64,000 nt of DNA, taken from the NCBI RefSeq assembly GCF_022812285.1, contig NZ_CP093300.1:1178001-1242000 (forward strand), written 5' to 3'. The position numbers were made by a program, and so were the translations under genes. The notes beneath the pieces are model-generated. The model was not told the origin of the DNA, did not search any database, and saw nothing but the letters and a program-made list of their open reading frames with translations. Shown here piece by piece: positions 28,901-36,303 of this stretch (positions are counted from its first letter, which is position 1; the number at the start of each line of letters is the position of its first letter). This DNA comes from Alkalihalobacillus sp. LMS39. GTDB lineage: Bacteria; Bacillota; Bacilli; Bacillales; Bacillaceae_F.

Positions 28901-29687
28901 GAAGATACTCGATATGATTGAGAAAGTCACAGAGGAAGATGAAGAATTTAATGTCATCTACCAACAAGTCATGTCCCAAGATTTAGATGAGCGAGTATTT
29001 GTTAAAAACATTGAAAATGTTCAAGGGGACGAACGAGATATTATTCTCTTTTCGATCGGCTATGCGAAAAACGAAGAAGGAAAGGTGTATAATCGCTTTG
29101 GCTCTCTTAATCAAAAAGGGGGAGAAAGCAGGTTGAATGTCGCCGTCACTCGAGCAAAAGAGGGAATTGTTGTTGTATCAAGTATTGACCCAGAACAACT
29201 CAATGTGACGAACACAGCAGAAGTCGGCCCGAAAATCTTCAAGTCATACTTGAAGTATGCTAAAGCCGTAGCCCAATCAAACATCGAGGTGATTGAGTCG
29301 GTCATCCAAGAACTGAATGAAACAGTGACTACTCATGTAAAAAAACAAGAGTTGCAATTTGATTCTAATTTTGAAGAGCAAGTATACAATCAACTAAGAA
29401 ATTTAGGCTATGAAGTCACAACTCAAGTCGGAATGTCCGGATATCGAATCGATATGGCAATCGTGCACCCAGAAGATTCCTCGAGATATATTCTAGGAAT
29501 AGAATGTGATGGTGCTATGTATCATAGTTCTCAAAATGCCAAAGAAAGAGACGTCTACCGGCAAAAATTCCTTGAAAGTCGGGGCTGGACAATTGAACGG
29601 ATATGGAGCCGCAACTGGTGGCGAAACCAAAATGCAGAAATAGAAAGAATTGACCAAAGAGTGAAAGAGTTGGTGAAAAAGAAATAG
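25953..29687 (+). CDS. DUF4011 / superfamily 1 helicase with C-terminal Vsr-like nuclease domain
   Basis: 1244 residues. The N-terminal region has DUF4011-like features (SRNIKSIEEEKGIHDFYLGY, APLFLYPLRLERI). The helicase core: Walker A GPPGTGKS at about 315-322, motif II FDEASQC near 823, motif III VAGDEKQLPPS, motif V ENVQGDERDIILFS, and motif VI NVAVTRAKEG with Arg1067, as in Upf1-type SF1 helicases. The last 110 residues resemble the PD-(D/E)xK fold of Vsr/MTES_1575 proteins: Glu1141, Asp1167 in RIDMAI, Glu1184-Cys-Asp1186 in GIECDGAMYH, then WTIERIWSRNW. Helicase-Vsr proteins occur in anti-phage loci (for example hhe); defence is an inference. It stands alone with its own terminator. Confidence 0.85.
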   Translation: MKEQLVHMRDKLNNINKRNRSIRLLKLYNKWSFDLTELDKLAEEINVSEIVEKIVKQTKSNITILKPSIDNDDSLALAKKLTNLSRNIKSIEEEKGIHDFYLGYPFLSGTLQDGTFFQAPLFLYPLRLERIKVNSQRWVLSLDEGEPQLNRTLFLAFKKYNDLRFTEEFFEKGASLATSLDFETWLSFLREYEISVQYNQEGMLKLKQYTADDIPENANITLVENAVIGHFPQGNTSLVRDYELLIEKNENGDNLSLAGELIDSTSTDVDTETDEEELLEVKEENIELLNLLPADGSQEEILKEAYYRKGLVVHGPPGTGKSQVIVNLITDGVKQGKKILVVCEKRAALDVVYQRLDSLGLSNHVALVHDEKFDRKVLYAKLASVIEQSEITHQESVEILTTTSKKLQNHEELLNSIAKALYEKQPFGLRLYDLYGLANSVENTTQIIELSSVLSDLDKDGLDEISERVYTYGEWFARFGHEDYPLKKRKSFSDFVMKDKLQAIELLNGVIARAEKAVDYLESLDQEKITPAYTWLVENKLDKVYPDLDDTNQRTLQGLRLWWWTTFSGKPILNELLDGENFKGVNSTEWLKVKQSLIIMHNLGKETKAMSEEVEKLSKYLANEQISYFKTRISEGDIPVKELNQILESIHSDFEELQQMDGYFSRTTEQVRDVIGKLQEKENNTDMSLPDFWVDLFRNSAYVQWIDETEKKYPQVQKVSTNEFQRIRATFALLIEEKRKVATQYIIHKLTESVEKAHATHTKRIRDLKHQVGKKRMIWSLRKLVNEFASYGLVDILPVWLASPEIVSAIFPLEEGLFDLVIFDEASQCTVESGIPSVYRARQVIVAGDEKQLPPSTTFMGSISSNDDDDDEPEFETDDSVSLLNLAKRRFPEKILQWHYRSKYEELINFSNHAFYNGHIQIAPNVNKYRTPPAIQWKKVDGYWINQSNEVEALEVVGQLKDILINQPKKTVGIITFNAKQQGKILDMIEKVTEEDEEFNVIYQQVMSQDLDERVFVKNIENVQGDERDIILFSIGYAKNEEGKVYNRFGSLNQKGGESRLNVAVTRAKEGIVVVSSIDPEQLNVTNTAEVGPKIFKSYLKYAKAVAQSNIEVIESVIQELNETVTTHVKKQELQFDSNFEEQVYNQLRNLGYEVTTQVGMSGYRIDMAIVHPEDSSRYILGIECDGAMYHSSQNAKERDVYRQKFLESRGWTIERIWSRNWWRNQNAEIERIDQRVKELVKKK

Positions 29688-29692
29688 AAATT

Positions 29693-29722
29693 AGAGCCTT
29701 CGTTGAAAAACGAAGGTTTTTT
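29693..29722 (+). terminator. Terminator of the helicase gene
   Basis: Stem AGCCTTCGTT / AACGAAGGTT with a GAAA loop, then six T, starting five bases after the stop codon. Confidence 0.85.
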
Positions 29723-29728
29723 AAACTG

Positions 29729-29886
29729 TAAAAAGCATAAAATTTTTGGTCTAGCAGCGAAGCTTTGAAAGCTTATTCTAGAAGAGTGAAGGCTGCGCAC
29801 CTGCTTGTTTCCCCCCAAGAAGAGCACTTGGGGTTCACTGTCATAAACGGGCAGGGCTCCGCACTTCGCTTGAAACGAAAAGACGT
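29729..29886 (+). repeat. Dispersed repeat B, copy 3
   Basis: TTTTTGGTCTAGCAGCGAAG … GAAGGCTGCGCACCTGC … CCCCAAGAAGAGCACTTGGGG … CGGGCAGGGCTCCGCACTTCGCTTGAAACG. It follows a terminator and is joined to repeat A copy 4 with about 20 bases between, so the two families form a composite here. Confidence 0.85.
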
Positions 29887-29907
29887 CTTATTGTTTATGG
29901 GAAGTAA

Positions 29908-30090
29908 GCGGTCATGAAAACCGTTATCTGTGAACATTGCTAGCGATTTGGAACGTTGGAGGACACAGGAGCAGTTAATCATCATATATCGCTAGGAATA
30001 GCGTTGCTTTTGCGTGAATAAGCGCTCCTGTGGCCGCTAAAAAACGGAAACCCGTATCATGTTCACAAATAACGGCTGCTCTGACCGCAA
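29908..30090 (+). repeat. Dispersed repeat A, copy 4
   Basis: From GCGGTCATGAAAACCG to GCTCTGACCGCAA. Arms CCGTTATCTGTGAAC / GTTCACAAATAACGG and ACAGGAGC / GCTCCTGT are kept. The AAAATGAGATAT tail of the other copies is missing, so it is slightly truncated at the right. Right boundary of the HrgA/helicase interval. Confidence 0.9.
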
Positions 30091-30201
30091 AACTATACAT
30101 TTTCTTTAACTTTTTGAAAAAGGGATTGGGGTTAATAAAAGCGAATATGAACTCTATTACAAATTTTCCATGTTATTACAGTGAGTATAGGAGGAAAAGG
30201 G

Positions 30202-31314
30202 TTGAATAAAAGATTATACTATTTAGATTATTTACGTGTAGTGATCACAATACTTGTTATTGTTCATCATACCGCTATTGCTTATGGAGCGGGAGGAGAT
30301 TGGATTTATAAAGATGTTGATGAGTCTGAGCTGACAATCTCGATGATTGTATTAACGATTTTTACAGCGGTAAATCAGTCATTTTTTATGGGTTTGTTTT
30401 TCTTTCTTTCCGGTTATTTTACACCAGGGTCTTATGATCGCAAAGGGGGAAAATCTTTTTTAAAGGACCGCTTGCTTCGTTTAGGAATTCCGCTACTAGT
30501 TTACCTTTCTATTTTAGGTCCTATTATAACGTATATCGCTCATTTTAAAGAGCAAATGTCACTTGTTGAGTATTATTTACAGCATGTCATTACGTTGAAT
30601 ATTCTTCATATTGGACCAATGTGGTTTGTAGAGACATTGATTTATTTTTCTCTCCTATATGCTGTTTATAGAGTACTGAATAAACGTTCCATGTCAAAAA
30701 ACATAGCGTTACCGACTTCGAAACAGTTAGTTATAATCGCCTTGGCATTGGGACTAGTTGCTTTTCTAGTAAGACTAGTAATTCCTGTTGGTTATAGTTG
30801 GTTAGGATTACAATTCGGCTATTTTCCGGCTTATATTCTATTATTCATTAGCGGGATTATCGCTTATCGACAAAAGTGGTTAGAACAAATTAGTCGACCA
30901 CTCGTGAAGACGTGGGTGAGAATATCGGTATTGTCGATACCGCTCCTTCCATTGGCATTCCTTGCTGGTGGGGCATTAGAAGGAAACATGGAATATGAAG
31001 GTGGAGTGAATCTTCAAGCGTTTGTTTATGCCATGTGGGAACCCTTTGTCGCCTTTGGCATAATATTATGGTTACTAAAAACCTTCGAACAAAAAATGAA
31101 CACACCAAGTAATAGGAAGACAATACTGGCAAATGCAGCATATACCGTTTATATAATTCACCCGGTTGTTATTGTCGGGCTTAGTATTTTGCTGACTGGT
31201 AGTGCCCTCTTTCCAATCGTTAAATTTGTAATCGTCAGTCTCCTTGGTACGATTGTTTGTTTTGTTGTTAGTTCATTTATTATTAAAATTCCGTATGCGA
31301 GACGGATATTATAA
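30202..31314 (+). CDS. Membrane acyltransferase (acyltransferase 3 family)
   Basis: 370 residues with about ten membrane segments. The N-terminal KRLYYLDYLRVVITILVIVHH contains the conserved Arg and His-His of acyltransferase 3 proteins, and FFFLSGYFTP is the second family motif. These enzymes move acyl groups onto cell-surface sugars or lipids. TTG 30202 follows AGGAGGAAAAGG; the frame extends 7 codons back to GTG 30181, which overlaps the ribosome site. The acceptor is not predictable. Confidence 0.8.
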   Translation: MNKRLYYLDYLRVVITILVIVHHTAIAYGAGGDWIYKDVDESELTISMIVLTIFTAVNQSFFMGLFFFLSGYFTPGSYDRKGGKSFLKDRLLRLGIPLLVYLSILGPIITYIAHFKEQMSLVEYYLQHVITLNILHIGPMWFVETLIYFSLLYAVYRVLNKRSMSKNIALPTSKQLVIIALALGLVAFLVRLVIPVGYSWLGLQFGYFPAYILLFISGIIAYRQKWLEQISRPLVKTWVRISVLSIPLLPLAFLAGGALEGNMEYEGGVNLQAFVYAMWEPFVAFGIILWLLKTFEQKMNTPSNRKTILANAAYTVYIIHPVVIVGLSILLTGSALFPIVKFVIVSLLGTIVCFVVSSFIIKIPYARRIL

Positions 31315-31367
31315 TTTGGTATTATGTGAGTTTACAGGTAAACGCGTAGAATGAAAGGATGATGACG

Positions 31368-31898
31368 TTGGAAATATGGGATATCTATGATAAAAACAGA
31401 AACCTCACAGGGAAAACAATGAAAAGAGGAGAACCTTTTGAAAAAGACGAGTACCATCTAGTGATCCATGTTTGTCTTTTTAATGAAAAGGGAGAAATGC
31501 TCATACAGCACCGTCAACCTTTCAAAAGTGGTTGGTCAAATATGTGGGATATTACAGTAGGAGGCAGTGCCCTTTCTGGAGAGACAAGTCAACAAGCCGC
31601 AGAGCGGGAAGTACTGGAGGAAATTGGGTATGCCATTGACTTACATGGAGTGAGACCTTCGTTAACAGCAAACTTCGAAGTCGGGTTTGATGACTATTAT
31701 CTTGTTGAAGTTGATCTTGATTTTGATTTAAATCAATTGAAGCTTCAACGAGAAGAAGTACAGAACGTAAAGTGGGCGAATAGGGGAGAGATATTGAGGA
31801 TGATTGGAGAAGAAACATTCATTCCCTATCATACTAGCTTGATTGAGCTGTTGTTTGATATGAGAAAACAAATGGGGGCACATAACATGAAAGTGTGA
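31368..31898 (+). CDS. Nudix hydrolase (isopentenyl-diphosphate isomerase-like fold)
   Basis: 176 residues. The Nudix box is complete: G-x5-E-x7-REVLEEIGY, spanning GSALSGETSQQAAEREVLEE, with the metal-binding Glu residues present. The order WDIYDKNRNLTGK … HLVIHVCLFNEKGEMLIQHR fits the YfcD/Idi-like Nudix subgroup. It should hydrolyse a nucleoside-diphosphate derivative. TTG 31368 is eight bases after AAAGGA; two ATGs at 31359 and 31362 overlap the ribosome site and are less likely. Confidence 0.82.
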   Translation: MEIWDIYDKNRNLTGKTMKRGEPFEKDEYHLVIHVCLFNEKGEMLIQHRQPFKSGWSNMWDITVGGSALSGETSQQAAEREVLEEIGYAIDLHGVRPSLTANFEVGFDDYYLVEVDLDFDLNQLKLQREEVQNVKWANRGEILRMIGEETFIPYHTSLIELLFDMRKQMGAHNMKV

Positions 31899-31916
31899 GG
31901 AAGTGTACCGAGAATT

Positions 31917-32105
31917 CTAACGGACATCCATTCCGCTATTACACAAAAAAATGACGTTTTCGCAAAGCTATCGGACATCTGTTCCGTTAAACTAGCAAAA
32001 TGCGGGGGCTCGGTGCCATTTACGGGCTAATAACGGAACAGATGTCCGATAAGAATTGAAAAAGGCGTATTTTTGATGAAATAGCGGAATGTATGTCCGA
32101 TACGG
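31917..32105 (+). repeat. Dispersed repeat C, single copy
   Basis: A 189-bp unit with four related motifs: AACGGACATCCATTCCGCTA, ATCGGACATCTGTTCCGTTA, AACGGAACAGATGTCCGATA and AGCGGAATGTATGTCCGATA. The first two and last two are inverted relative to each other, so the unit can fold into nested stems. Other copies are at 51355, 51569, 51783 and 58045. It begins 19 bases after the Nudix stop. Confidence 0.9.
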
Positions 32106-32137
32106 TTGGGCGTCCCCCGTCATCGCACCAAACTCAC

Positions 32138-32187
32138 CAATCCCGCATGATTCCTTCCCGATAAGGAGTCATGCGGGATTCTTTTTA
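32138..32187 (+). terminator. Intrinsic terminator after Nudix gene and repeat C
   Basis: Stem AATCCCGCATGA / TCATGCGGGATT with an 18-base loop, followed by CTTTTT. Confidence 0.8.
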
Positions 32188-32218
32188 ATTCATTTCCTCG
32201 AATGGGAGTTACTAGTTA

Positions 32219-32247
32219 TTACATACTTCATCTTGATCATGTATAAT
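32219..32247 (+). promoter_or_regulatory. Promoter of the sugar three-component operon
   Basis: TTACAT (32219-32224), a 17-bp spacer and a consensus TATAAT (32242-32247), about 90 bases before the first gene. Confidence 0.55.
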
Positions 32248-32340
32248 TAATAGAATTATGAAAAATACGTTATTCGTTTTAGACTCCTAGTTTACTAGTT
32301 TCAATTTATCGTTCATTTTAGCAAAGGGGTACGTCATGAC

Positions 32341-33318
32341 ATGGGGAAGATTCTTACATTTGTAATCGTTATCATATCAGGGTTTTTATTTTATTTTACG
32401 ATTAACTCCGCCGTTAGTGTGTTTTTTTCGGATTCGAAGTTGCCCGAAACGACAGCCGAGCAATCGATTGATAATCGGATTGTGTTGATTACGAGAGAGC
32501 TCGATACGCCTTTTTGGGAAAAGGTGAGTGAAGGTGCGAAAGAGCAAGCTCAAAATGATGGAGCGAGTTTAGAGGTGTGGGGGAGTTACGCTGGGAATCA
32601 AGAGGATTTCCTAAGACAAATTGACATTGCGATTTATGCAAAAGTGGATGGGATTATTGTCCAAGGCTTAGATACACCTGAGTTTAAAGAGTTAACGAAG
32701 GTGAAAGCCGCGTCTCATGGCATTCCTATTATTACCGTGGCCAATGATGTTCCAATGGAAGAAAGTCTTCGGAAAACGTTTGTTGGTTCAGACCACTTTT
32801 TAGCAGGAAAATTAATCGCAAACCAACTCGTTCAAGATATGGGGGAAACCGGTCAAGTTATTTTGATGCTAGATAGTAATGAACAGTATTATCAGAAGCA
32901 ACGCCTGTTAGGAATACAAGATGTACTAGGCCAGTATTCTTCTATTGAAATGATTGAAGCCAAAGCTAGTGAATCTAGAGAAGCTGGGGTAGACGCAGCA
33001 AAGGATTTATTAAATAAATATCCTAATGTTGATGCTTTCATCGCCGTTCATGCCCCGTTTGCTTCGCATATTGTGGAGGAGATTGAGAGAAGGACAAAGC
33101 TAGAGTATTATCATGTTTATTCTTTTGATGAGGATAGCGCGTCTAGTTTACTGTTGGAGCAAGGAAAGTTAGATGCGGTCGTAGAACAATCTCCAAGAAG
33201 TATGGGCGTCATTAGTGTTAGCTTGATGATGGAATGGTTGAGGGATGGGGCCGTGCCACTGGAATTACAAGGCTATCATACAGATATTCGACTCGTGAAG
33301 GCAATGGATGCGCCATGA
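32341..33318 (+). CDS. Membrane-anchored sugar-binding sensor (XylFII-like)
   Basis: 325 residues. An N-terminal membrane anchor (ILTFVIVIISGFLFYFTI) without a lipobox is followed by a type 4 periplasmic-binding domain (RIVLITRELDTPFWEKVSEG … VDGIIVQGLD … FVGSDHFLAGKLIANQL … VDAFIAVHAP). In Clostridium and Bacillus three-component systems such a protein (XylFII) binds sugar outside the cell and activates the LytS-type kinase. Here kinase and YesN-type regulator genes follow; the kinase ATG overlaps this stop (ATGA). Xylose or a related pentose is the likely ligand, by context. Confidence 0.78.
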   Translation: MGKILTFVIVIISGFLFYFTINSAVSVFFSDSKLPETTAEQSIDNRIVLITRELDTPFWEKVSEGAKEQAQNDGASLEVWGSYAGNQEDFLRQIDIAIYAKVDGIIVQGLDTPEFKELTKVKAASHGIPIITVANDVPMEESLRKTFVGSDHFLAGKLIANQLVQDMGETGQVILMLDSNEQYYQKQRLLGIQDVLGQYSSIEMIEAKASESREAGVDAAKDLLNKYPNVDAFIAVHAPFASHIVEEIERRTKLEYYHVYSFDEDSASSLLLEQGKLDAVVEQSPRSMGVISVSLMMEWLRDGAVPLELQGYHTDIRLVKAMDAP

Positions 33319-34778
33319 ATAAATTACAAAAGAAAATTTGGGTGCTTGCTCTCGTTGTCCTACTAATTATGACTGTCATTTGGGTTTCATTAACGTCCTA
33401 TAATCAAAAAATGCAAGAGCAATATAATTTTGTTCTTGAGCGATATATTATTTTGAATGAATTAACGGGTGCAAGTCAAACGATTGTAACAGAATTAAAT
33501 AATTATTTAGTTGCTCCTACAAGTGAAAATTTAGACCATATTACGACTAGTAAGATGGAGATTGAGTTATTAAAAGAGCAGGTCTTGGATCTTAAAAATG
33601 TCTCGAATGAACTAGCGTTAACGAACTATATTCATTTAATTGATAGTCTTATCGAAACGACAGATCGTTCAGTTCGCTTACATGAAGAGTTAAACTCAGA
33701 AAATTCGATGGCCATCATGAAAGAAGCAACGTTTATTTCGAATTATATTTCAGAGATGACATTAACGTTAATTGATATAGAGTTAAAAACTTTTGATCCA
33801 TATTACCGAGGAATCATCACACAAGCAGAAGGTGTAAGTAAATTAGGTTTTTGGGTTCTTTCGTTAATTATCTTTTTGTTATTGCTATTCACGTATTGGT
33901 TTTCTATTAGAATAACGAAACCTGTAAAAAAATTGACCGAAGCAGCAAGTGAATTATCAAAGGGGAGATTTGACGTAAAAATCGAGGTCGACTCTAGAGA
34001 TGAGATTGCTTTTTTAGGACAAATGTTTGAACAGATGAGAGTAAATATAAATAATCTCATTTCGGAAATCCGCGAAAAAGCAAAGCTTGAGAAAGAGCTG
34101 CAACAAAATAAATTACTGTTAAAAGAAAGTCAGCTGCAACAATTGCAAAGTCAAATTAACCCTCATTTTTTATTTAATACGTTAAATACGTTGTCCAAGA
34201 AGGCGTATATGGAGGGTGCTGAAGAAACAAGTGATTTGATTACGAGTGTTGCGGATTTATTACGCTATAATTTAAAACACCTCGACAAGACGATTACGCT
34301 CTTTGATGAAGTCAATGTGTTACAAGCTTATATTGAAATTCAAAATGCGAGATTTACAGACCGACTGACCTTTCATACAGATATTGATAAAAGTTGTTTG
34401 CAAGCAGAAATACCTGGGTTAACGATCCAGCCTATCGTAGAAAATGCGGTTATATATGCGGTTGAGCCTTTTGAACAAGGCGGACAAATTTGGTTCCGTG
34501 TGAAAGATGGGGGAGACAAGGTTATTGTCGAAGTGGAGGACGATGGACCAGGGATGTCAGACGAAATAATGACACAAATTATGGAGGAGCGTCGTGATTC
34601 TCAAAAAGGCCATTCATCGGGAATTGGCTTAAGTAATGTCGTGAAACGATTGCGGCTCTTTAATGGGTATCATGATGTCATGAACATTGAAAGCAAGAGT
34701 GAAGGTGGAACAAAAGTCACCATTTTCTTGTTTAAAGAGAGAGGAGGTAACCGAACTGATGAAAGTTTTAATCGTTGA
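33315..34778 (+). CDS. Sensor histidine kinase, LytS/YesM family
   Basis: 487 residues. Two membrane segments (VLALVVLLIMTVIWVSL near residue 10 and LGFWVLSLIIFLLLLFTYWF near 178) enclose an extracellular region; a HAMP domain follows (RITKPVKKLTEAASELSKG). The phospho-acceptor His284 lies in QSQINPHFLFNTLNTLS (His_kinase family), and the ATPase has DDGPGMSDE and GIGLSNV. Start is the ATG overlapping the preceding stop. It signals to the response regulator that overlaps its last 20 bases. Confidence 0.86.
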   Translation: MNKLQKKIWVLALVVLLIMTVIWVSLTSYNQKMQEQYNFVLERYIILNELTGASQTIVTELNNYLVAPTSENLDHITTSKMEIELLKEQVLDLKNVSNELALTNYIHLIDSLIETTDRSVRLHEELNSENSMAIMKEATFISNYISEMTLTLIDIELKTFDPYYRGIITQAEGVSKLGFWVLSLIIFLLLLFTYWFSIRITKPVKKLTEAASELSKGRFDVKIEVDSRDEIAFLGQMFEQMRVNINNLISEIREKAKLEKELQQNKLLLKESQLQQLQSQINPHFLFNTLNTLSKKAYMEGAEETSDLITSVADLLRYNLKHLDKTITLFDEVNVLQAYIEIQNARFTDRLTFHTDIDKSCLQAEIPGLTIQPIVENAVIYAVEPFEQGGQIWFRVKDGGDKVIVEVEDDGPGMSDEIMTQIMEERRDSQKGHSSGIGLSNVVKRLRLFNGYHDVMNIESKSEGGTKVTIFLFKERGGNRTDESFNR

Positions 34779-36279
34779 TGATGAACAAATTGAACGAGAG
34801 ACGATGCAACAAATATTAGTCACGAAATTTTCTGGACTTGAAGTGAAGCAAGCCCCTAACGGAAGAGTAGCTTTGGAAATGGCAGAAGCGTTTCTACCAG
34901 ATGTCGTGTTAATGGATATACAAATGCCAGGAATGGATGGGTTTGAAGCCATTGAAAAGATGAACAAAAATCATCCACATATTAAATTTATTATGGTAAC
35001 GGCATATGCGACTTTTGATTACGCCCATTCAGCCATGAAATTAGGCGTTGTCGATTACATCGTTAAGCCAAGTAAAATAAAGAACATCGTGGAAACCGTT
35101 GGGAAAGTGTTAAAGCTCGTTGAGGAAGAAAAGATGGAGATGTCAGAAAAGAAATCAAATGAAGATAAGTTAATGTCCTTATTTGAAGCAGATATTGTTA
35201 CCCAGCTATTATTTGATCATGTCCATGAAGTTCATATCGATCAGCTCGTTCATTTATTAGATTTAAAGATGACTCAAGAATCTTTTGTCATGACCTTATT
35301 GTTACCACAAGGAGCAGTGGTCGATTATTCTGCGATTCGAGAAAAAGTAAGGCAAACAGGAGATATCCTGATAGGTCCTTTATCTGGGCGACAAATTCCG
35401 ATTATTGTGTTCCGGAAGCAGGAGCAAAAGTTTCAAAGTCAAGCTAGTTTATTAGTGAAGCAAATTTTATCATTAGCGCCATCATTGAATTCAGGATGGT
35501 TCATTGGGATTGGGAATGTATATCGTTCATTAGATCAAATTAGACAGTCTTATCAGGAATCGTTAATGGCGACGAAAGATACAATGCTTCCTCAAAGACA
35601 TTGTTATTATTTTGAAGTTCAAGGACAACTTCCTAGCCTTGATGGAAAGAAATTGAAAGAACGAGAAGAACAAGTATTCAAGCTCGTTCGAAATGGAGAG
35701 TGGGAAGCCCTTCATTCTGAGCTGTCAGACTTTTTAAGCGGAGCAGAAAAAGAGGGAAGCCGCTTTCTCCAAACACAACAACGCTTATCGGAATTTGTCT
35801 GGGTTATCTCTCAAATCTTACATGAAATGGGTGTCGAGTTAGATTCCTATCTTTATACGTTAACAGCAACGGATTTCAGACAATTACGAGTAGAAATGAA
35901 TACGATAGTAGAACGAATGGAACAGGCGTATAAAGCTCATGCTTCGACTTTAGAAGGAGACACAATTCAGCGAATAAAGCAATATGTGCTAAAACATGCG
36001 GACGAAGATATATCTCTTGAAACGATTAGTAAAGAAGTAGGATTAAGCCCTATTTATATTAGCAAAATGTTTAAAGAACAACTTGGCATTAATTATATTC
36101 ATTTTTTAACGGAATGTCGGATTGAGAAAGCAAAGAAATTAATGAGGGATCCGGATAAAAGCTTGAAAGAAATTACGTTTGAGGTCGGTTACCATGACCC
36201 AAATTATTTTAGTAAGGTGTTTAAAAAGATGTGTCAGCTTTCACCGACAGAATATCGAAAACAGCTTCATGCCAAATAG
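34759..36279 (+). CDS. Response regulator, YesN/AraC family
   Basis: 506 residues. Receiver domain (MKVLIVDDEQIERE) with phospho-acceptor Asp53 in LMDIQMPGMDGFE, a central helical region, and two AraC-type helix-turn-helix motifs at the C-terminus (ISLETISKEVGLSPIYISKMFKEQLG and YHDPNYFSKVFKKMCQLSPTEYR). Start at ATG 34759 after GAGGAGG, inside the end of the kinase gene. It should activate sugar transport genes, probably the next gene and the ChvE-type transporter 11 kb downstream. Confidence 0.86.
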   Translation: MKVLIVDDEQIERETMQQILVTKFSGLEVKQAPNGRVALEMAEAFLPDVVLMDIQMPGMDGFEAIEKMNKNHPHIKFIMVTAYATFDYAHSAMKLGVVDYIVKPSKIKNIVETVGKVLKLVEEEKMEMSEKKSNEDKLMSLFEADIVTQLLFDHVHEVHIDQLVHLLDLKMTQESFVMTLLLPQGAVVDYSAIREKVRQTGDILIGPLSGRQIPIIVFRKQEQKFQSQASLLVKQILSLAPSLNSGWFIGIGNVYRSLDQIRQSYQESLMATKDTMLPQRHCYYFEVQGQLPSLDGKKLKEREEQVFKLVRNGEWEALHSELSDFLSGAEKEGSRFLQTQQRLSEFVWVISQILHEMGVELDSYLYTLTATDFRQLRVEMNTIVERMEQAYKAHASTLEGDTIQRIKQYVLKHADEDISLETISKEVGLSPIYISKMFKEQLGINYIHFLTECRIEKAKKLMRDPDKSLKEITFEVGYHDPNYFSKVFKKMCQLSPTEYRKQLHAK

Positions 36280-36303
36280 GTCACTTGAAAGGAAGCTACA
36301 ATT

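Noticed and set aside
22876-29687. A single HrgA-helicase defence operon
   Set aside because: Two genes on the opposite strand lie between them and each has separate signals, so an operon is not supported; they are reported as separate candidates.
29773-29985. 70-codon minus-strand frame with KRSAEPCPF…NPKCSSWG
   Set aside because: A similar peptide can be read in all repeat B copies, but each is interrupted and lacks a start signal; it is a by-product of the repeat.
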